Positions 11,719 through 23,018 of a stretch of DNA of 64,000 nt are shown here, one piece after another; within the stretch, counting starts at the first letter, position 1, and each line of letters starts with the position of its first letter. Below the pieces are notes generated by a model, which had not been told where the DNA came from, made no database searches, and was given only the letters and a program-made list of their open reading frames with translations. Source of the DNA: Gymnopus androsaceus JB14 (lineage: Eukaryota > Basidiomycota > Agaricomycetes > Agaricales > Omphalotaceae); the NCBI GenBank assembly GCA_009733575.1, contig ML769690.1:17002-81001 (forward strand), written 5' to 3'. A program made the translations under genes and the position numbers.

Positions 11719-12850
11719 TTAGAAAGAGGTGCAGAACTCATGGATCTGCCTCACAAGTCCGTTGGCCTTGAACTCGTTAAATTTCACCCAAGCCCCACCA
11801 ATGTCACCTATAAACCTATATGCAACACCACCGCGGAATTGTAAAGTGTTCATGATGAGGCTCTTACGGCTATCGCAGGCCATCGGCTTCACCCCCTCTA
11901 CAACAATAAAGCACTCATCTTCGCTTGACTCTTGCTTGGCAAGAAGCACAGGGATTTTGGAAGTACAAAACTCATTGTAAAATAACTCTGCAAGAGCTCG
12001 AGTAGTAAATGAATGAACAATGTGATGGTGCACGTTGTGGTCGTGAGAAATCCTTTGCTCCCTGCACACCCTTTTGAGTCGACCTAGTTAGATCAGTATG
12101 GGATTGAAGATGGAGAAAAACAACAAAGTGCTTACCAGGCATAGAAAACCCCATGAATGCCTGCTTTTCCATGATATACGACATAAGCTGGGTATTTACT
12201 CCCTGGGTAGACGGGGTCCGAACATTCAGTCTGTGTGAGCGTAGTACCTCTTGGGGGACAGCTGAGCAAAGGGCTAACCACAGCCGCGTGATAAGTTGGG
12301 GTAGCAGGAGGTGAGGTGACAATTGCTCGTTGGCGGCTTGGCGTAGCAGGAGGTGAGTTGATGGGAGAGGCATGGGTCGGAGTTTTTGCCCTAGTGAGCA
12401 AGATCTTGCGGAGCTCAGCTAACAATACATGAGTATGTTGGTTTAAAAAATGCAGAAAATGCCTACCTGCACTGACATTCATGCGTTGAAGCATGTCGCT
12501 CACCTCCTCAACATCGCCGTTGACTTTCCGAGTGAGAGAGCTGAGATTCTCCTCAGCTTCCTGCCTAGCCTTCTCATTTTTTAGAAGAGCTTTGGTATCA
12601 CAAGACGTTAATACCATTCATATGATATGCAGGTAGAAAGGAACTTACTCTGTTGCTTCGCAGTAACCTTGTCAGCCTCAGCCATGGCTTGTTCAATGAG
12701 TCTCAAGCGGGACTGGGAAGTGGGAGACCTTGGGGCTTCAGAAAAACAAGTAAAAATTAGCATGGGTAGTTCGGATAGGAATGACTTACAGTTCATAGAT
12801 GATAGAGAGGAATAAAGAGAGATGAACCTCACGTGAACTATTTTGGTCAC
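11719..12850 (-). CDS. Multi-exon gene with possible RNase H1 N-terminal (viroplasmin-like) domain
   Basis: Several short exons can be read from right to left, with introns near 12740-12760, 12600-12650, 12417-12466 and 12085-12135. An alpha-helical first part (RLRLIEQAMAEADKVTAKQQ; EKARQEAEENLSSL) leads to a proline/threonine-rich linker with repeated SPPATP. Next comes YPAYVVYHGKAGIHGVFYAW, then after an intron SFTTRALAELFYNEF. That spacing of a YVVxxG...GVFxxW motif and a later F-T-x-x-x-A-x-x-F segment resembles the small hybrid-binding domain at the N-terminus of RNase H1. No RNase H catalytic domain follows. The C-terminus (EGVKPMACDSRKSLIM) is unrecognised. It diverges from the gene at 12973, and about 280 bases separate it from the LINE. 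Confidence 0.5.
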
Positions 12851-12972
12851 ACATTATCAAATCGCTCACCGTTTACTTATCCTTTTGACGCAAACTAAGT
12901 ATGCAGCAAAATAATTGTACTGGGCTTTGAGAAGAATTTTATGGCCAAGTTCATCCTTTTAATAGCCAGCCA

Positions 12973-15900
12973 ATGGATCACGGTCATGCTCAGGCCGTTG
13001 AATATATTTGCCCACAGGCAACTGAATACAGTGGTAATTTTGGAAATCAATTCCATTCAATGGGTACGTCCGTATCCTCATATTTAATTCATCTGAATTC
13101 AATTCAATTCTTAAAGGACATTCACATTCAAATGCCTCCAATAGTATATCGAATCTTCAGCTTCAACATCCTAGACCAACAGGTATGCCTTCAACATTGC
13201 AGAATAAATAAGACTTTGACACCTTTTCAGGCTACTTGACATACCCAGAATCATCTCCTGCGTATGAACGGTCACACTCAATTGGTAGGCTGCAGTCATT
13301 TTATTCTTAAATGATCTATAGATTTAAACAAGCTACAGGTGCTCAGTATACGGGCGTTCCAGCTGGTAATTTCACGCGTCCCTCATCTTCTCTCTCTCGA
13401 AATGCTCTGCAATCCCCATATACTAACTCGCCTCAATCAGCAGTTTCTGCTAACGGGGTAAATCTGAACCACCAAGGCAGGCATCCGTTGCCCTTCATGG
13501 GTTATCAGTCTCCTGTTTTTTCTCCGGCTCATTCCTCCACTCCTTCTCGGCCATCTTCTCAACCTCCAGAGAGAGGATTGATGCTTCTTCCCTCCGCAGC
13601 TCAGAATGTACCTCCCCAGAGCCCAGCAGTACTCTCTCAACTGAAGACTCATGCATCGATGGTGAGGTGTTCCGAGAACAACCAACAACGCCTGCCCATC
13701 TATGTGCCATTTAATCCAACCTATGTGGTTGATGCTAGGGGTTTAATGGAGGAGGAGGTACAGGCCAAGGCTCAGGCGTCATTTCAATGGGCTCAAGATG
13801 AAAAAGAGCAATCTCAACCTATGGATTCCTCATTTCTTCATCGAAACGCACCACCATCTATGTCTAATCAAGGTATGGCTGCCGTTTCATCTCTACTTAG
13901 CAGGCCTGTTCCTCCACAATCAACTCTGCAAAACTTCCAGCTTGAACTTCTACCTCTCAGACTTCCCTCTATACAGCAACAACCTCAGTGTCAGGTTAGT
14001 CCCGCTCCTGTCGAGGAGCCCGCTCGCATCCATGCAATGAGTGGGCGGTCTTCTCCTGATCAGGTTACTCCTGGGCCAACTCGTATCTACAGAGGGTCTT
14101 CTCATCAGGCTACTCCCGGTCCAACTCGCATCTACGGAGAGTCTTCTCCGTCAGCCTCCGTGCCACCATCTCCTTCAGCTACTCACATTGCTCCATATGG
14201 CAGAGATGTGTCTGGGGCCAAGCAGGGTGGCTCAAGTGAACAGGTGCCGGTTGTTCAACCTAAAATGGGCACAGGAGAATGCCAGGTCAAAGTTTGCACC
14301 AACGATACAGCTTTTAGCAACACTATACGCGCACTCACTGAACATATCAACAATGAGGTGAAGAGGATTGCTGCAGAGCATAAGAAGTCCCTTCTCACCG
14401 TCAAAAAGCTTATGGGAGTACATCAAAGGTTTAGAGAAAAGAAATCCGCCAGCCTTTACAATGCTGTAATCCACAAAAAAGCGCAAGAGCTTCATCATAA
14501 GTATTTTATTCATCAACTATTTATCTATTTAGCTAATAGCATAACAGTGCAAGGGAAATGTCTTGGACCTCGTTTAGCAGATTGACACAAAGCTGTAGTG
14601 GACAATGAAGACCTACAGGAGATCCTTCAAAACCCGGACAGCGAGGAGGCTAAGGAGGCCTTGGATGATCTTAGGGAGTATCAGGAGGCAAAATTCAAGG
14701 GCGCTCGAGCTAGCGCCAAAGCAAATGATAACGATATCATAAAGACATGGGGCAAAATTGCCACTACTGTAAGATGACAATCTCATATCCATGAGCTGCA
14801 TTCTGACAATGATTTTACAGGCTCAAAATCTATCTCACCAGACCAGCGCCGCAACATTTGGTTTTGTGTGCAGCTCGAAAGCAGGGCAGAATGTTACTCG
14901 ACAATTCGTCGGTAGTGGGCCCATTGAAGCCTTCCTAATGGCCAAGTTTGGTATGACAGGCGCTGAACTCATTGAGTCAGCTGAATCCTACCTCATTTAC
15001 ACCTCAGCTGGACGGACGGCGACTGGATTGGGTGTAAAGAAGATGCGAAGGGAGATTGTAAAGATTATAAGGTAGAGAGCATCCAAGCTCCAGCAAGGTC
15101 AGCTGACTTTGTCACATGGCTGTCACATACCTATATATGGTGAAAATCACCTCGAAAATAGAATGAACATTATTCCACTCATCATGAAGCTAATTCCTTC
15201 CATTCAACACTTTATATACTGTATAAATGTCTGAAAAATAAACTGGCAGTAATTTGGATAAAATCTGAGAGAGGAGTTATCAGTTTAGCGTAAGAAGCAC
15301 TGTTTGGGTAACTCTTCAATCAAAATTACATATGTGCTCAAAGTCTTGGGTGATACACCCTTTTAAGTACATTTTCCAGGGTTGAATGAAGCAGATTTGT
15401 GAGGCAGTACCTACTTGTTTTTTGAGAGAATTATCTATGGAATTTCACCATATTAAGGAGTCACATGGAGGTCAGCTGACCTTGCTTGAGCTTGGATGCT
15501 CTCTACCTTATTGGAAGGCCTTCGTAAGTCCTTGCTTAGTACCTATGCTTGCTCTCATATACTAATGGCTACATTCCTGTAGGTGAATTATCAAAGAACA
15601 AAAAGCTAGGCATGGAGTATGACCACTACGAGGTCCTCATTGTCAAAGAGTATGGGGTCAAGCTAATGGGGTGGCCCGATGCTGTCAACTTCTCTAGCCC
15701 TTACAACCTCAATGCCTCCAAGGTCATCAAGCTTTACCATGCAGTCCACAGCAAAGAATGCCGGTGGAAAAAGCTGGATGGGCGAGAGCTCCATGCTGTC
15801 AAGAGAGATATCGACGCGCCCATCAAAAGTGGAGATTTAGCGATACCGGAGCGACAGTGTCAAGGGGGGAAGCAACGATTAGCGGAGGATGAGGATGGCA

Positions 15901-16442
15901 AAAGTGAAAGGAAGAGGCGCTGGAAGAGCAGCAGCAAGTCAACGCGGAGCTCCAGCAAAGGGAAAGAGAGAGATTTGGATAAACGGGTTTATGGTAAAGG
16001 GAAGGGGAATGAGTCAGAAGGTTGGAAAGAGAGGAGGAAGCGAGTCGGGAAGAAGGTGGCCACTGAAAGCAACGTTGAGGTTGGTAGCGAGCTTGAGGGG
16101 CCGGTTCAACGTCGAGAGGAGATGGCAGAGGCAGGAAAAGGGAAGCAGCGCCCATGGCCAAGGCTTATACACAAGCCTTCCGGCATTCAGGTTGTTGGAA
16201 GGACAATACTGAGCGTTGATGAGGGGGAGGGGAATGATGACGATGGGAAGGGACAGGATGATGATGATGATGATGATGAGGACCAGCTGGATGATGATGA
16301 TGAGGAGGGTGAGGACGAGTTGTCTGACAGTATCAACCTTTCCGAGATTGACCACAGGGATGACTACCTCGATGACAACTTTGATTTGTTGGGTGCTGAG
16401 GGTGCCGATGAACCGGATGATGAATCGGATGACTGGCTTTAG
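12973..16442 (+). pseudogene. Agaricomycete-specific large protein, disrupted by a MITE
   Basis: Function unknown. I recall this as a large fungal family whose C-terminal core reads DHYEVLIVKEYGVKLMGWP then VNFSSPYNL. Exon 1 starts MDHGHAQAVEYI and is followed by three phase-1 introns (donors near 13061, 13191 and 13275). Next is a long Ser/Pro/Gln-rich segment (13320-14250), a helical part (VKRIAAEHKKSLLTVKKLM), and the core split by introns near 14770 and 15525. The tail is highly charged, lysine-rich then a long run of aspartates (16258-16325), suggesting a nuclear or nucleolar protein. Lesions: an in-frame TGA at 14583-14585 and a 439 bp MITE at 15070-15508 inside the conserved core. If MITE and one TA are ignored, the frame continues across the site. 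An upstream divergent gene lies at 11719-12850. Confidence 0.62.
15070..15508. mobile_element. 439 bp MITE with 38 bp TIRs and TA duplication
   Basis: The ends are inverted repeats beginning AGGTAGAGAGCATCCAAGCT, matching 37 of 38 bases. They are flanked by TA at 15068-15069 and 15509-15510. A TA target site suggests mobilisation by a Tc1/mariner-type transposase. There is no open reading frame inside. It interrupts an exon of the 12973-16442 gene. Confidence 0.9.
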
Positions 16443-16867
16443 TTGTGGTAATACTGTAGTGTAGCTTCTTGTAAATTCAGACTTATTCTTGCTTGTAACC
16501 AGTAATATATACTCCCTTTAATACAATGACTCCGATGAGCTCTAATGTGACTGGAACTGAGTAGTACACATGAATATTGTTAAGATACATGGTATAGAAT
16601 ACTCCCTGAGGACGCAGAGGCTGCCCCAAAGCTCCCCCGCTACTGACCTGCATCAAACTGCCAGGAACAGGCGGATATCGTTTGTACATCAATGTTTGAT
16701 TGGTACATCAAACGTTTCTAGGTAAGGCATCAATTGGTCATAACAGGTGCAATTTATACAAGGTTTGTTGAGGCAAGCTCCAGTCGACGAGTCATGAGGA
16801 TGAGTTAGTAAGCCTGACCTTGAACTCTAAAGGTAAATCAAAGGTAAATCAAAACTGTCTTCTTGCC
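16443..16867. other. Intergenic spacer with an inverted repeat
   Basis: I see no gene here. The end contains a 15 base inverted repeat, AGTCGACGAGTCATG at 16782-16796 and its complement at 16867-16881. The second arm overlaps the ATG of the next gene (16868), so it could be a promoter or leader hairpin. Confidence 0.5.
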
Positions 16868-19025
16868 ATGACTCGTCGACTTCCATTTGAACCTGCCGAC
16901 AAAACACTCACCCTCCCTGGGGAGTCTGGAGTCAGCATAACCTTAGATATGTAAGCTCCTTTCCGCACTTCTTTGCTGCACAATTCAAGTAAAGTGATAT
17001 AGCACAGGTGACTATGCCAAGGAAATACTTGCTCTAGCCAAAGTCTGTGGCGTGAGAAAACACAATGCCACGTAATCCCTTCTGGCTTTGCGAATCTATT
17101 CTCGAGATCAGTCTCAGTGGAAGTGGGTCCCATTTCTTTTTTCACATGCTCCGCCACACCTGATTTCCTGCATGCAGAAACTCTAAGACAAACCAGCGGA
17201 AATCCGAACTCAAACATCCAGTGTGCAAATTGCAGCAAGTCAGCACCAAAGATGTAGAAGCATGGGTAGGCAGGCACTCTCATTTTTAGTTCTTCCTCTA
17301 AATTTTCCCAGATGGATCGCGTCAAGGCAGCCGAACTTGCACCTGCTGGGCCTGGCTCTCTTCTCTCTCAGGCGCAACAGCCGACCTGTCTACAGTGCTC
17401 ATCCACTAATCAGCTCGGGCTCTCCCAGAGTTTTTCTTTAATAGGAAACTGTGCATCTATATCGTCTTTTAGTCCTCCATCCTTCGCATCCTTTAATCCA
17501 AGAGAACCTGTCACAGTTCACCTCGCTCCTGGAAGGTCAGTTACCTTTTTTAGGTCAGACCTCCCAGAATATCCAGCTGTGAAGATGCCCTCGCTACCCA
17601 AGCCTTATTTGATGATGCTTTTGACTATATGGGATGACAATTCAGATGACTGGAATTTTCAGTCTTGTCCTGAAATCAGTGGCGTTAGAATTCCCGCGCA
17701 TTACTGGAGGGACATATTTCTAAAGAGCTCTCAGTGGAAAATCAGCCGTAATCGAACGCAGTGGTATTTTTGGAGGGTCAGACTTTTCATGCTTAGAGCT
17801 TTATAAATAGGTGGCTCATGCTTCTCTCTAGGATTTGATCACTGCCCTCCACAAAGATGGCGATTCAATTGACAAAACATGCACCAGATACACTGATACC
17901 ACAGGGCGGTTTCTGGGCCTCAAAGCTATTGTTCAAGGTTTGCGCAGGGAGCAATCGGTAGCAGAAGAGGACCAGTTAGTATGGAGATAGAGTTTATTGA
18001 TACTTACCTTGGAGTTCGCATGCCATATCAGCAATCGACGAAGCTAGCATCTCGGGATTTTCTGAGCTTTCTTCAACATATAAATGACCACCAGCTTAGT
18101 ATGTTTTGAGCAGAAAGCAACGCCCAAGAATCCAGTCATCAAACAAATGCAAAAGCGAAAAAATACTCCAGGCAACGTTGAGAAATGGGTAAGCTTATTG
18201 TTTGTCTCTGAGTCCTGCAACTAGACACCCCCTTTTAGCTTCAGCAAGTTGATAGTTGCCGAAAATCAGAGGGATTTGTAGCCCCAGAAAGCTTGAGTGG
18301 GTGGTCTTCCTCTCATCATCTCGAATCAAGGCTGGAATATGTCAAAGACATTACAGATCTTTTGGAAGCGTCTGTGCGACAAAATGCTCAGATTATTGCA
18401 TTTTTAGCTTCAACCTCCCTTCCATCCGTAGTACAAGCTCCACCACCATTCATGATTGCGCAAGCTCGTACCACACCTGGGGTTCATCGCATGTTTCACG
18501 CTGGAAATACTGCACCAGAAATTGGAGAAACAATTTTCTCACTGACTCAGTTTTTCTCACTGGAGATTGCCAATGGCCAAATCATATCCTATAGTTCTGA
18601 TGATTTACCTGATAACTGCGACTGTCTGTGGCCCACAGTGGGTCCCAAACAGGATATGAGGAATCTTCAGACAGTCTGGGATGATGAGGATCCGCATTGG
18701 ATGAACAATAAGAGTGTACTTATTCCTCTGATGATAGGGGGGAAGTGTATCGCTCTGAGATACTGGCGCAAAATGTGGAATGCGACTGGTAAGCGGTTTC
18801 CATCAAAATTGTTGACAAGCTGGCACAATAGAAAGGTGAGTTCAGCATATCTTTACTCTACTCTTAAATTGAATGTTTTCAGTACTTGACAGAGGAGTTG
18901 AGAAAGTACCCAAGTGTTCAACATTTTCTAGCTGCTTTTATTCAGACCACTGGGCGACCGGGTACTATCACTCAGATAATTAAAGCTGTCAGGAACAAAA
19001 GATGCAATGAGGCGAGAGTTGATTA
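16868..19025 (+). CDS. Unknown multi-exon gene with duplicated WDD...YW domain
   Basis: I do not recognise a function. Exons on the plus strand start MTRRLPFEPADKTLTLPGES and continue through a Cys-containing segment (QCANCSKSAP, about 17222-17250) and the exon at 17312-17806. After introns near 17800-17830, 17980-18060 and 18195-18270 comes the exon at 18293-18889, ending near 19025. Two copies of a related module are visible: LLTIWDDNSDDW...IPAHYWRDIF (about 17610-17720) and LQTVWDDEDPHW...IALRYWRKMW (about 18670-18780). This suggests an internal domain duplication. The last exon contains RPGTITQIIKAVRNKR. Exon joins at the N-terminal end are uncertain and a frame disagreement near 17005 could be a lesion. 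A competing 158-residue minus-strand frame (16849-17325) is judged to be antisense to these exons. Confidence 0.45.
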
Positions 19026-19083
19026 AATTCTGGTTTATCTTGCTGTATCAGATGACAAACAGTAAATGCCGGTTCTAGTGTTC

Positions 19084-19622
19084 TCAAGTTCTCATTGAGT
19101 GCAGTAACTTTGCTGCAGATTGCAGTAGAACAAAGGAATAGTGCTTGTTGTCAAGCCTCATATGCACCTGCGTGTGAATCTCAATAAGTCCCTTTAACAA
19201 TACTTTCAATATGGCGGGATGAAAAATGATAGAAATCCTTTCAGCGGCACCAAGAGCAGCACTGATACGCAAATAATATTGTGCCGGATTTAATAATAGC
19301 CTTCGCATTTCCTCACCGTAATCAGGTGCGGGATACGCGGCAGAAAGTAGTCTATACCCTCTGCATATTTTTGCATAATTTTGGTCCAGTTATAAGGGCG
19401 GTAGGTGGAAGCTGTGAGCTTCAAATTATTTTGCCAACATCAGCCCACGTCACAACCGGTTGGCCCTTCCGGGTAATGATGCAATATTTCTGCGTAAAAT
19501 GAACTTTTTGGAATACCCGTCCGAAACCTGCTCCGAGAACCAGGCCTCGCTTCAATCCCATTTGTGACTAGGTATTTTGTAGTTTCATCAATGTCTAAAT
19601 AAAGTCCCCCCAATTCATTCAA
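19084..19622 (-). pseudogene. Broken unknown coding fragment
   Basis: Two minus-strand stretches look protein-like: NELGGLYLDIDETTKYLVTN at the right and RRLLLNPAQYYLRISAALGA at the left. They are in different frames with a TGA between them (about 19440-19442). I do not recognise the family. It may be the tail of a decayed gene or part of the same captured segment as the kinase relic upstream. Confidence 0.3.
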
Positions 19623-20371
19623 ATCGGCGCGCGCCCACCAATAGCTACCTGCTCAATTAATACCGACACATCAAGCAATTGTAATTTACAATAGCAAGAA
19701 CATGGCAGTATTATTCTGAGGCAAGAGCAGAAGTGAAGGGAGATCTAGCTTGCAAAGAGTGAAGGCCATGTAAGATGTGTGTGGAGCAGAGGAAGGGAGA
19801 AAAAGCAGCACTGCATGCATTAAGCTGGAAGCAGTCAGTGGTTAAACAAAGATTACTCAAAGAAAAGCTTTGGCACGCACCGGAAACCGTGACCCATCCT
19901 ACAAGGAATTAGTAGCTTTTGAGCTTTGAAAGCAGCGCAGGTGAAAACTGAGCAAGCAAAACACGTGAGCACGAGCAGCAGGGTGAAGGGCAAGGGCAAA
20001 AGAATAGCGACGCGTAAGGGCTGGCGCTCCTAGCACTTCAAGGCGCTACCTGCTCCAGTGAGAGAGTTAGCTACACCTCTAGGCCTTGAGCTGCCAGTAG
20101 CCCCCTAAATAAAATAGAAAAAGGGCGATTTGAGCATAGCACGTACTGGGCATACTAGAGCTTGCGCGGCCTAACCAATAGGAAACGATAGGGAACGATA
20201 GGAAAAGGGCCTAAGATGGTGCCGGGTATCGAGATCCAGCAAGCTGAGCAATGGCGGATCCTAGGTTGAAAGGGCAGAGCCAAAAGAGATTAAACAACTT
20301 GGTGTGTGAATTCGATCAAATTCACCATGGGCCACATGACCCAGGATTGCTTGACAACTGTACTAAGCTCA
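19623..20371. other. No gene seen
   Basis: This purine-rich stretch has no convincing coding frame, repeat or RNA gene that I can see. Confidence 0.5.
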
Positions 20372-21652
20372 AAGTTGATTTGGAGGCAGAATAGGAAGAC
20401 CGTACCCTAGTCCGGCAATAGTACCAAGACCAGTTTGTAGACCCTTGCCAGTAATCTTACCAAACAGATTGCCTTCTCTGTCCCCTATGGCTGCACTCCC
20501 TCCAACGTGTTGAGCAGCATATGGGCCCCCTCCGCTTCCATTGTCACCACTCGAACCTCAGCCTGCAGTTGTAAAGGCATAGGAAAATATTTGCAGAACA
20601 TTGGCTGGTGTAACCCCACCACCTTGATCCCAAACGTGTATCAAAAAGTAGTTGGAACTTGACCCTGGAAGTCGTGGAGGAGCAGACAAAGTTATCAACA
20701 CAGGCAGTAATAAGCCTGATCCTTTGTTCTTGTTGTTGTGGTGCTCTACTGTAGCACGAAATGCATTTTTCAAAATCTCGGTCAGGATGTATTCGAGATG
20801 CACCGGTACATAGCTGTTAAGCAAGTAGATTTAGGCACATCGTGGCCAACGCAATATTGGAGGCGGACTCGGACTTACATGAACGTAGCTTCTCTGTCAC
20901 CCTCAATAGTAACAATAGGACTCAATCCCAGTGTAACCTCACAAAGCTCACTGAAAAAAGAGCCACACATACGAACCATCTCTGCTGGCGAGCATTGGGT
21001 ATTGACAACTCCCACATTAGGAGGTTTAGAACACTGTATTGCCCTGGACAAGGATATATGTTGCTCTGCAATCAATCGTACCAATATACAACTGCGAATT
21101 GCACCATCTAGAAATTCACTCATCTGAGAGCTAGTCATGTATTTGGAGCATTCTTGAAAGCTGGAAAAGGATGGATGAGTCTGAATTATCCCCAATGTGA
21201 GATGAATATGTACCCTTTTGTGAGTGTGGGGATATCATTTGCATGCTTTTCAACCAAATCTTCCAAAGTTTCAGCACATTTTGCGTTCTCTTCTAGTGTT
21301 TTTGGCATTGGATATGTTGCAAGCCACATGAAGCTTTCCCTGTGCGCAGCTAAAGTGCTCGCAACATATCTAAGGGTCATGTAGTATAAGGACGTGGACG
21401 TGGACGAAATAGCGGAATCGAGCGCACGGATTAGTTCCAACAATGAATGGTAGCACTTCCAGCAATTGGACTAGCGTGCTTAGCCGTCTGGGTATTTCTT
21501 CCAAGGCATATGCTACGGAAGCAAGTACCGAGTCAGGAGTAAGAGGTCGTCCAAAGGATAATAATGCAGAGAGATTTAAAGGGCGATGCGGAGAAGACGC
21601 GTATGAACCTAGAAGTTCTGTGACTTCTCTAGGACTTGGAGCTGGAGCATGT
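20372..21652 (-). pseudogene. Pyruvate dehydrogenase kinase (PDK/BCKDK family) relic
   Basis: Mitochondrial GHKL-fold kinases of this family phosphorylate and switch off the pyruvate or branched-chain ketoacid dehydrogenase E1 subunit. Reading right to left: the regulatory helical domain (LLSFGRPLTPDSVLASVAYA; STLAAHRESFMWLATYPMP; DLVEKHANDIPTLTKG), the helix with the conserved LIAEQHISLS, then the ATP-binding part. There the N-box ILKNAFRATVE, the G1 box WDQGGGV, the IFSYAFTTAG loop and the G2 box GLGYGLP are all present. Four or so introns sit where expected. An in-frame TGA (20558-20560) follows TTAG, and the C-terminal part after GLGYGLP is missing, ending in unrelated sequence. The mitochondrial presequence is also not clear. 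It is therefore a truncated, dead copy; family assignment is secure. Confidence 0.8.
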
Positions 21653-21898
21653 CAAACATAATTTTGATGAGGTTGGATTAACAAGAAAGATTCTCTAAAC
21701 AGTTGAGTCTTGCGGTTTATAATAGTAAGGAGGAAGATAGAACTTAGAAGTGATGTCGGAACCTGACTCGGATATGATGGTGTGCGTGCTTTCATTAAAT
21801 AAATAAATTGGTATGCTAATGAGTCAAGCTCCGTATTTTACAGCTTCAGTCAAAATATCTAAAGAGATTGCATTACGAAGTAGGAAATAACAGGAGAT

Positions 21899-22386
21899 CT
21901 AGTTGTACACTTGGTATAGCAGCCTGGAAGAAAAACAGTCATTACGTGTTCGGAAAAACTGTTCAGAAATAAAGAGAACTTGGTGCCCTGTCTAACAACC
22001 TTCTCCACAGTGTTGAGGAAGTCACGTTCTGAAGCCACTTTCCGTCGTGCACAAATAGCAAACATCCCAGCCTATTATCAAGAGTAAGACAAGGGAATAT
22101 ATTTAATTTGAAGACTAACCTCAGTTGCAACGGACCGCAGCTCTGCACCGGTAGTGTTGGGACATGGATGAGCGATGAGGTCAAATCGGATATCCCTTTC
22201 TATGCTCATACTGAAACACAACACTGAGTACATAATTTGAAGAAGAAATGCAAAACATAACAAACCTTCGCGCATGGATACGAAGGATGTGTGCTCGCCC
22301 TTCGTTATCAGGCAGTGAGAACTCGACACGACGGTCGAGCCGCCTTGGCTGGAACAAAGCCGGGTCTAGCGTATCGGGACTGAAAC
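21899..22386 (-). pseudogene. 26S proteasome ATPase Rpt1 (PSMC2-like), C-terminal fragment
   Basis: Rpt1 is one of six AAA+ ATPases in the base of the 26S proteasome. Only about the last 110 residues are present, starting exactly at an exon border ([16 protein letters not shown]). Then come [37 protein letters not shown] and, after an intron, [19 protein letters not shown] and VVRQGTKFS. The very end reads LYQVYN with a stop at 21899-21901, like the natural Rpt1 tail. The canonical LLRPGRLDR is LFQPRRLDR here, losing the first arginine of the second-region motif used as an arginine finger. The last intron lacks a clear GT donor. The upstream ATPase core is absent. Confidence 0.78.
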
Positions 22387-22509
22387 ATCAGGAGAAACTT
22401 ACCAGAAGGAAGTAAAAGCCACTGTTGTAGTGGTTGAGTCGGTTTGAATCAACTGACAACAAACGCGAACGCACAGTCACGTCAAGTCGTGTCACATGCC
22501 AGGGCCGGT

Positions 22510-22561
22510 GTTTGTTCAAGCATCTGGGATCACTCCCCCGATCCCAGATGCCTGAACAAAC
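22510..22561. repeat. 52 bp hairpin-forming inverted repeat
   Basis: GTTTGTTCAAGCATCTGGGATC pairs with its inverted copy GATCCCAGATGCCTGAACAAAC with one mismatch, around a short CT-rich loop. It stands just upstream of the Rpt1 fragment. It could be a transposon footprint or a terminus of a lost element. Confidence 0.8.
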
Positions 22562-23018
22562 AAAGCCTCGGAAACGGCCCGAACAATCGACCGTTGGAAA
22601 TATTGTCATTTCAAAATAATTTGAAGCACACAAGCGGGAGGGACGGACTTGTCGCCTAAAATAGTTTGGGCGCTTATTGCAAATTTCATCCGGAGCCGCC
22701 TGCTACCATCCTTCCACCACTTCCCTGTATCCGGTCGTCTGTTCTTCGGCACCGATATACACTTATCACCGTTCTATCGATTTTTTAACGCCCCAACGGA
22801 CATTACCCGTAACTCAACCGAAAGAAGGCGAAGTCACTCAGCAAATTTTGAGTTTCGCCTCATCTAAAGGTTCCCCTCACTCCTGTGTAGTCCACTACCC
22901 AAGAAGATAAGGAAGGAATTGGCTTGGAATTGTTCAGACGGTGCGTTTTGAGCTAAATTTTGCGATTCAAGACTAACATAATTATAGGAAATGGTTCTGA
23001 GTCAGGAGGCGAAGTAAA

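Noticed and set aside
11719..12850. Caulimovirus-like inclusion protein
   Set aside because: The similarity is only to the small hybrid-binding domain also found in cellular RNase H1; no viral genes lie nearby and the gene has spliceosomal introns.
16849..17325. A 158-residue minus-strand open frame
   Set aside because: It lies antisense to plus-strand exons with intron borders (donor near 16949, acceptor near 17005); no recognisable domain.
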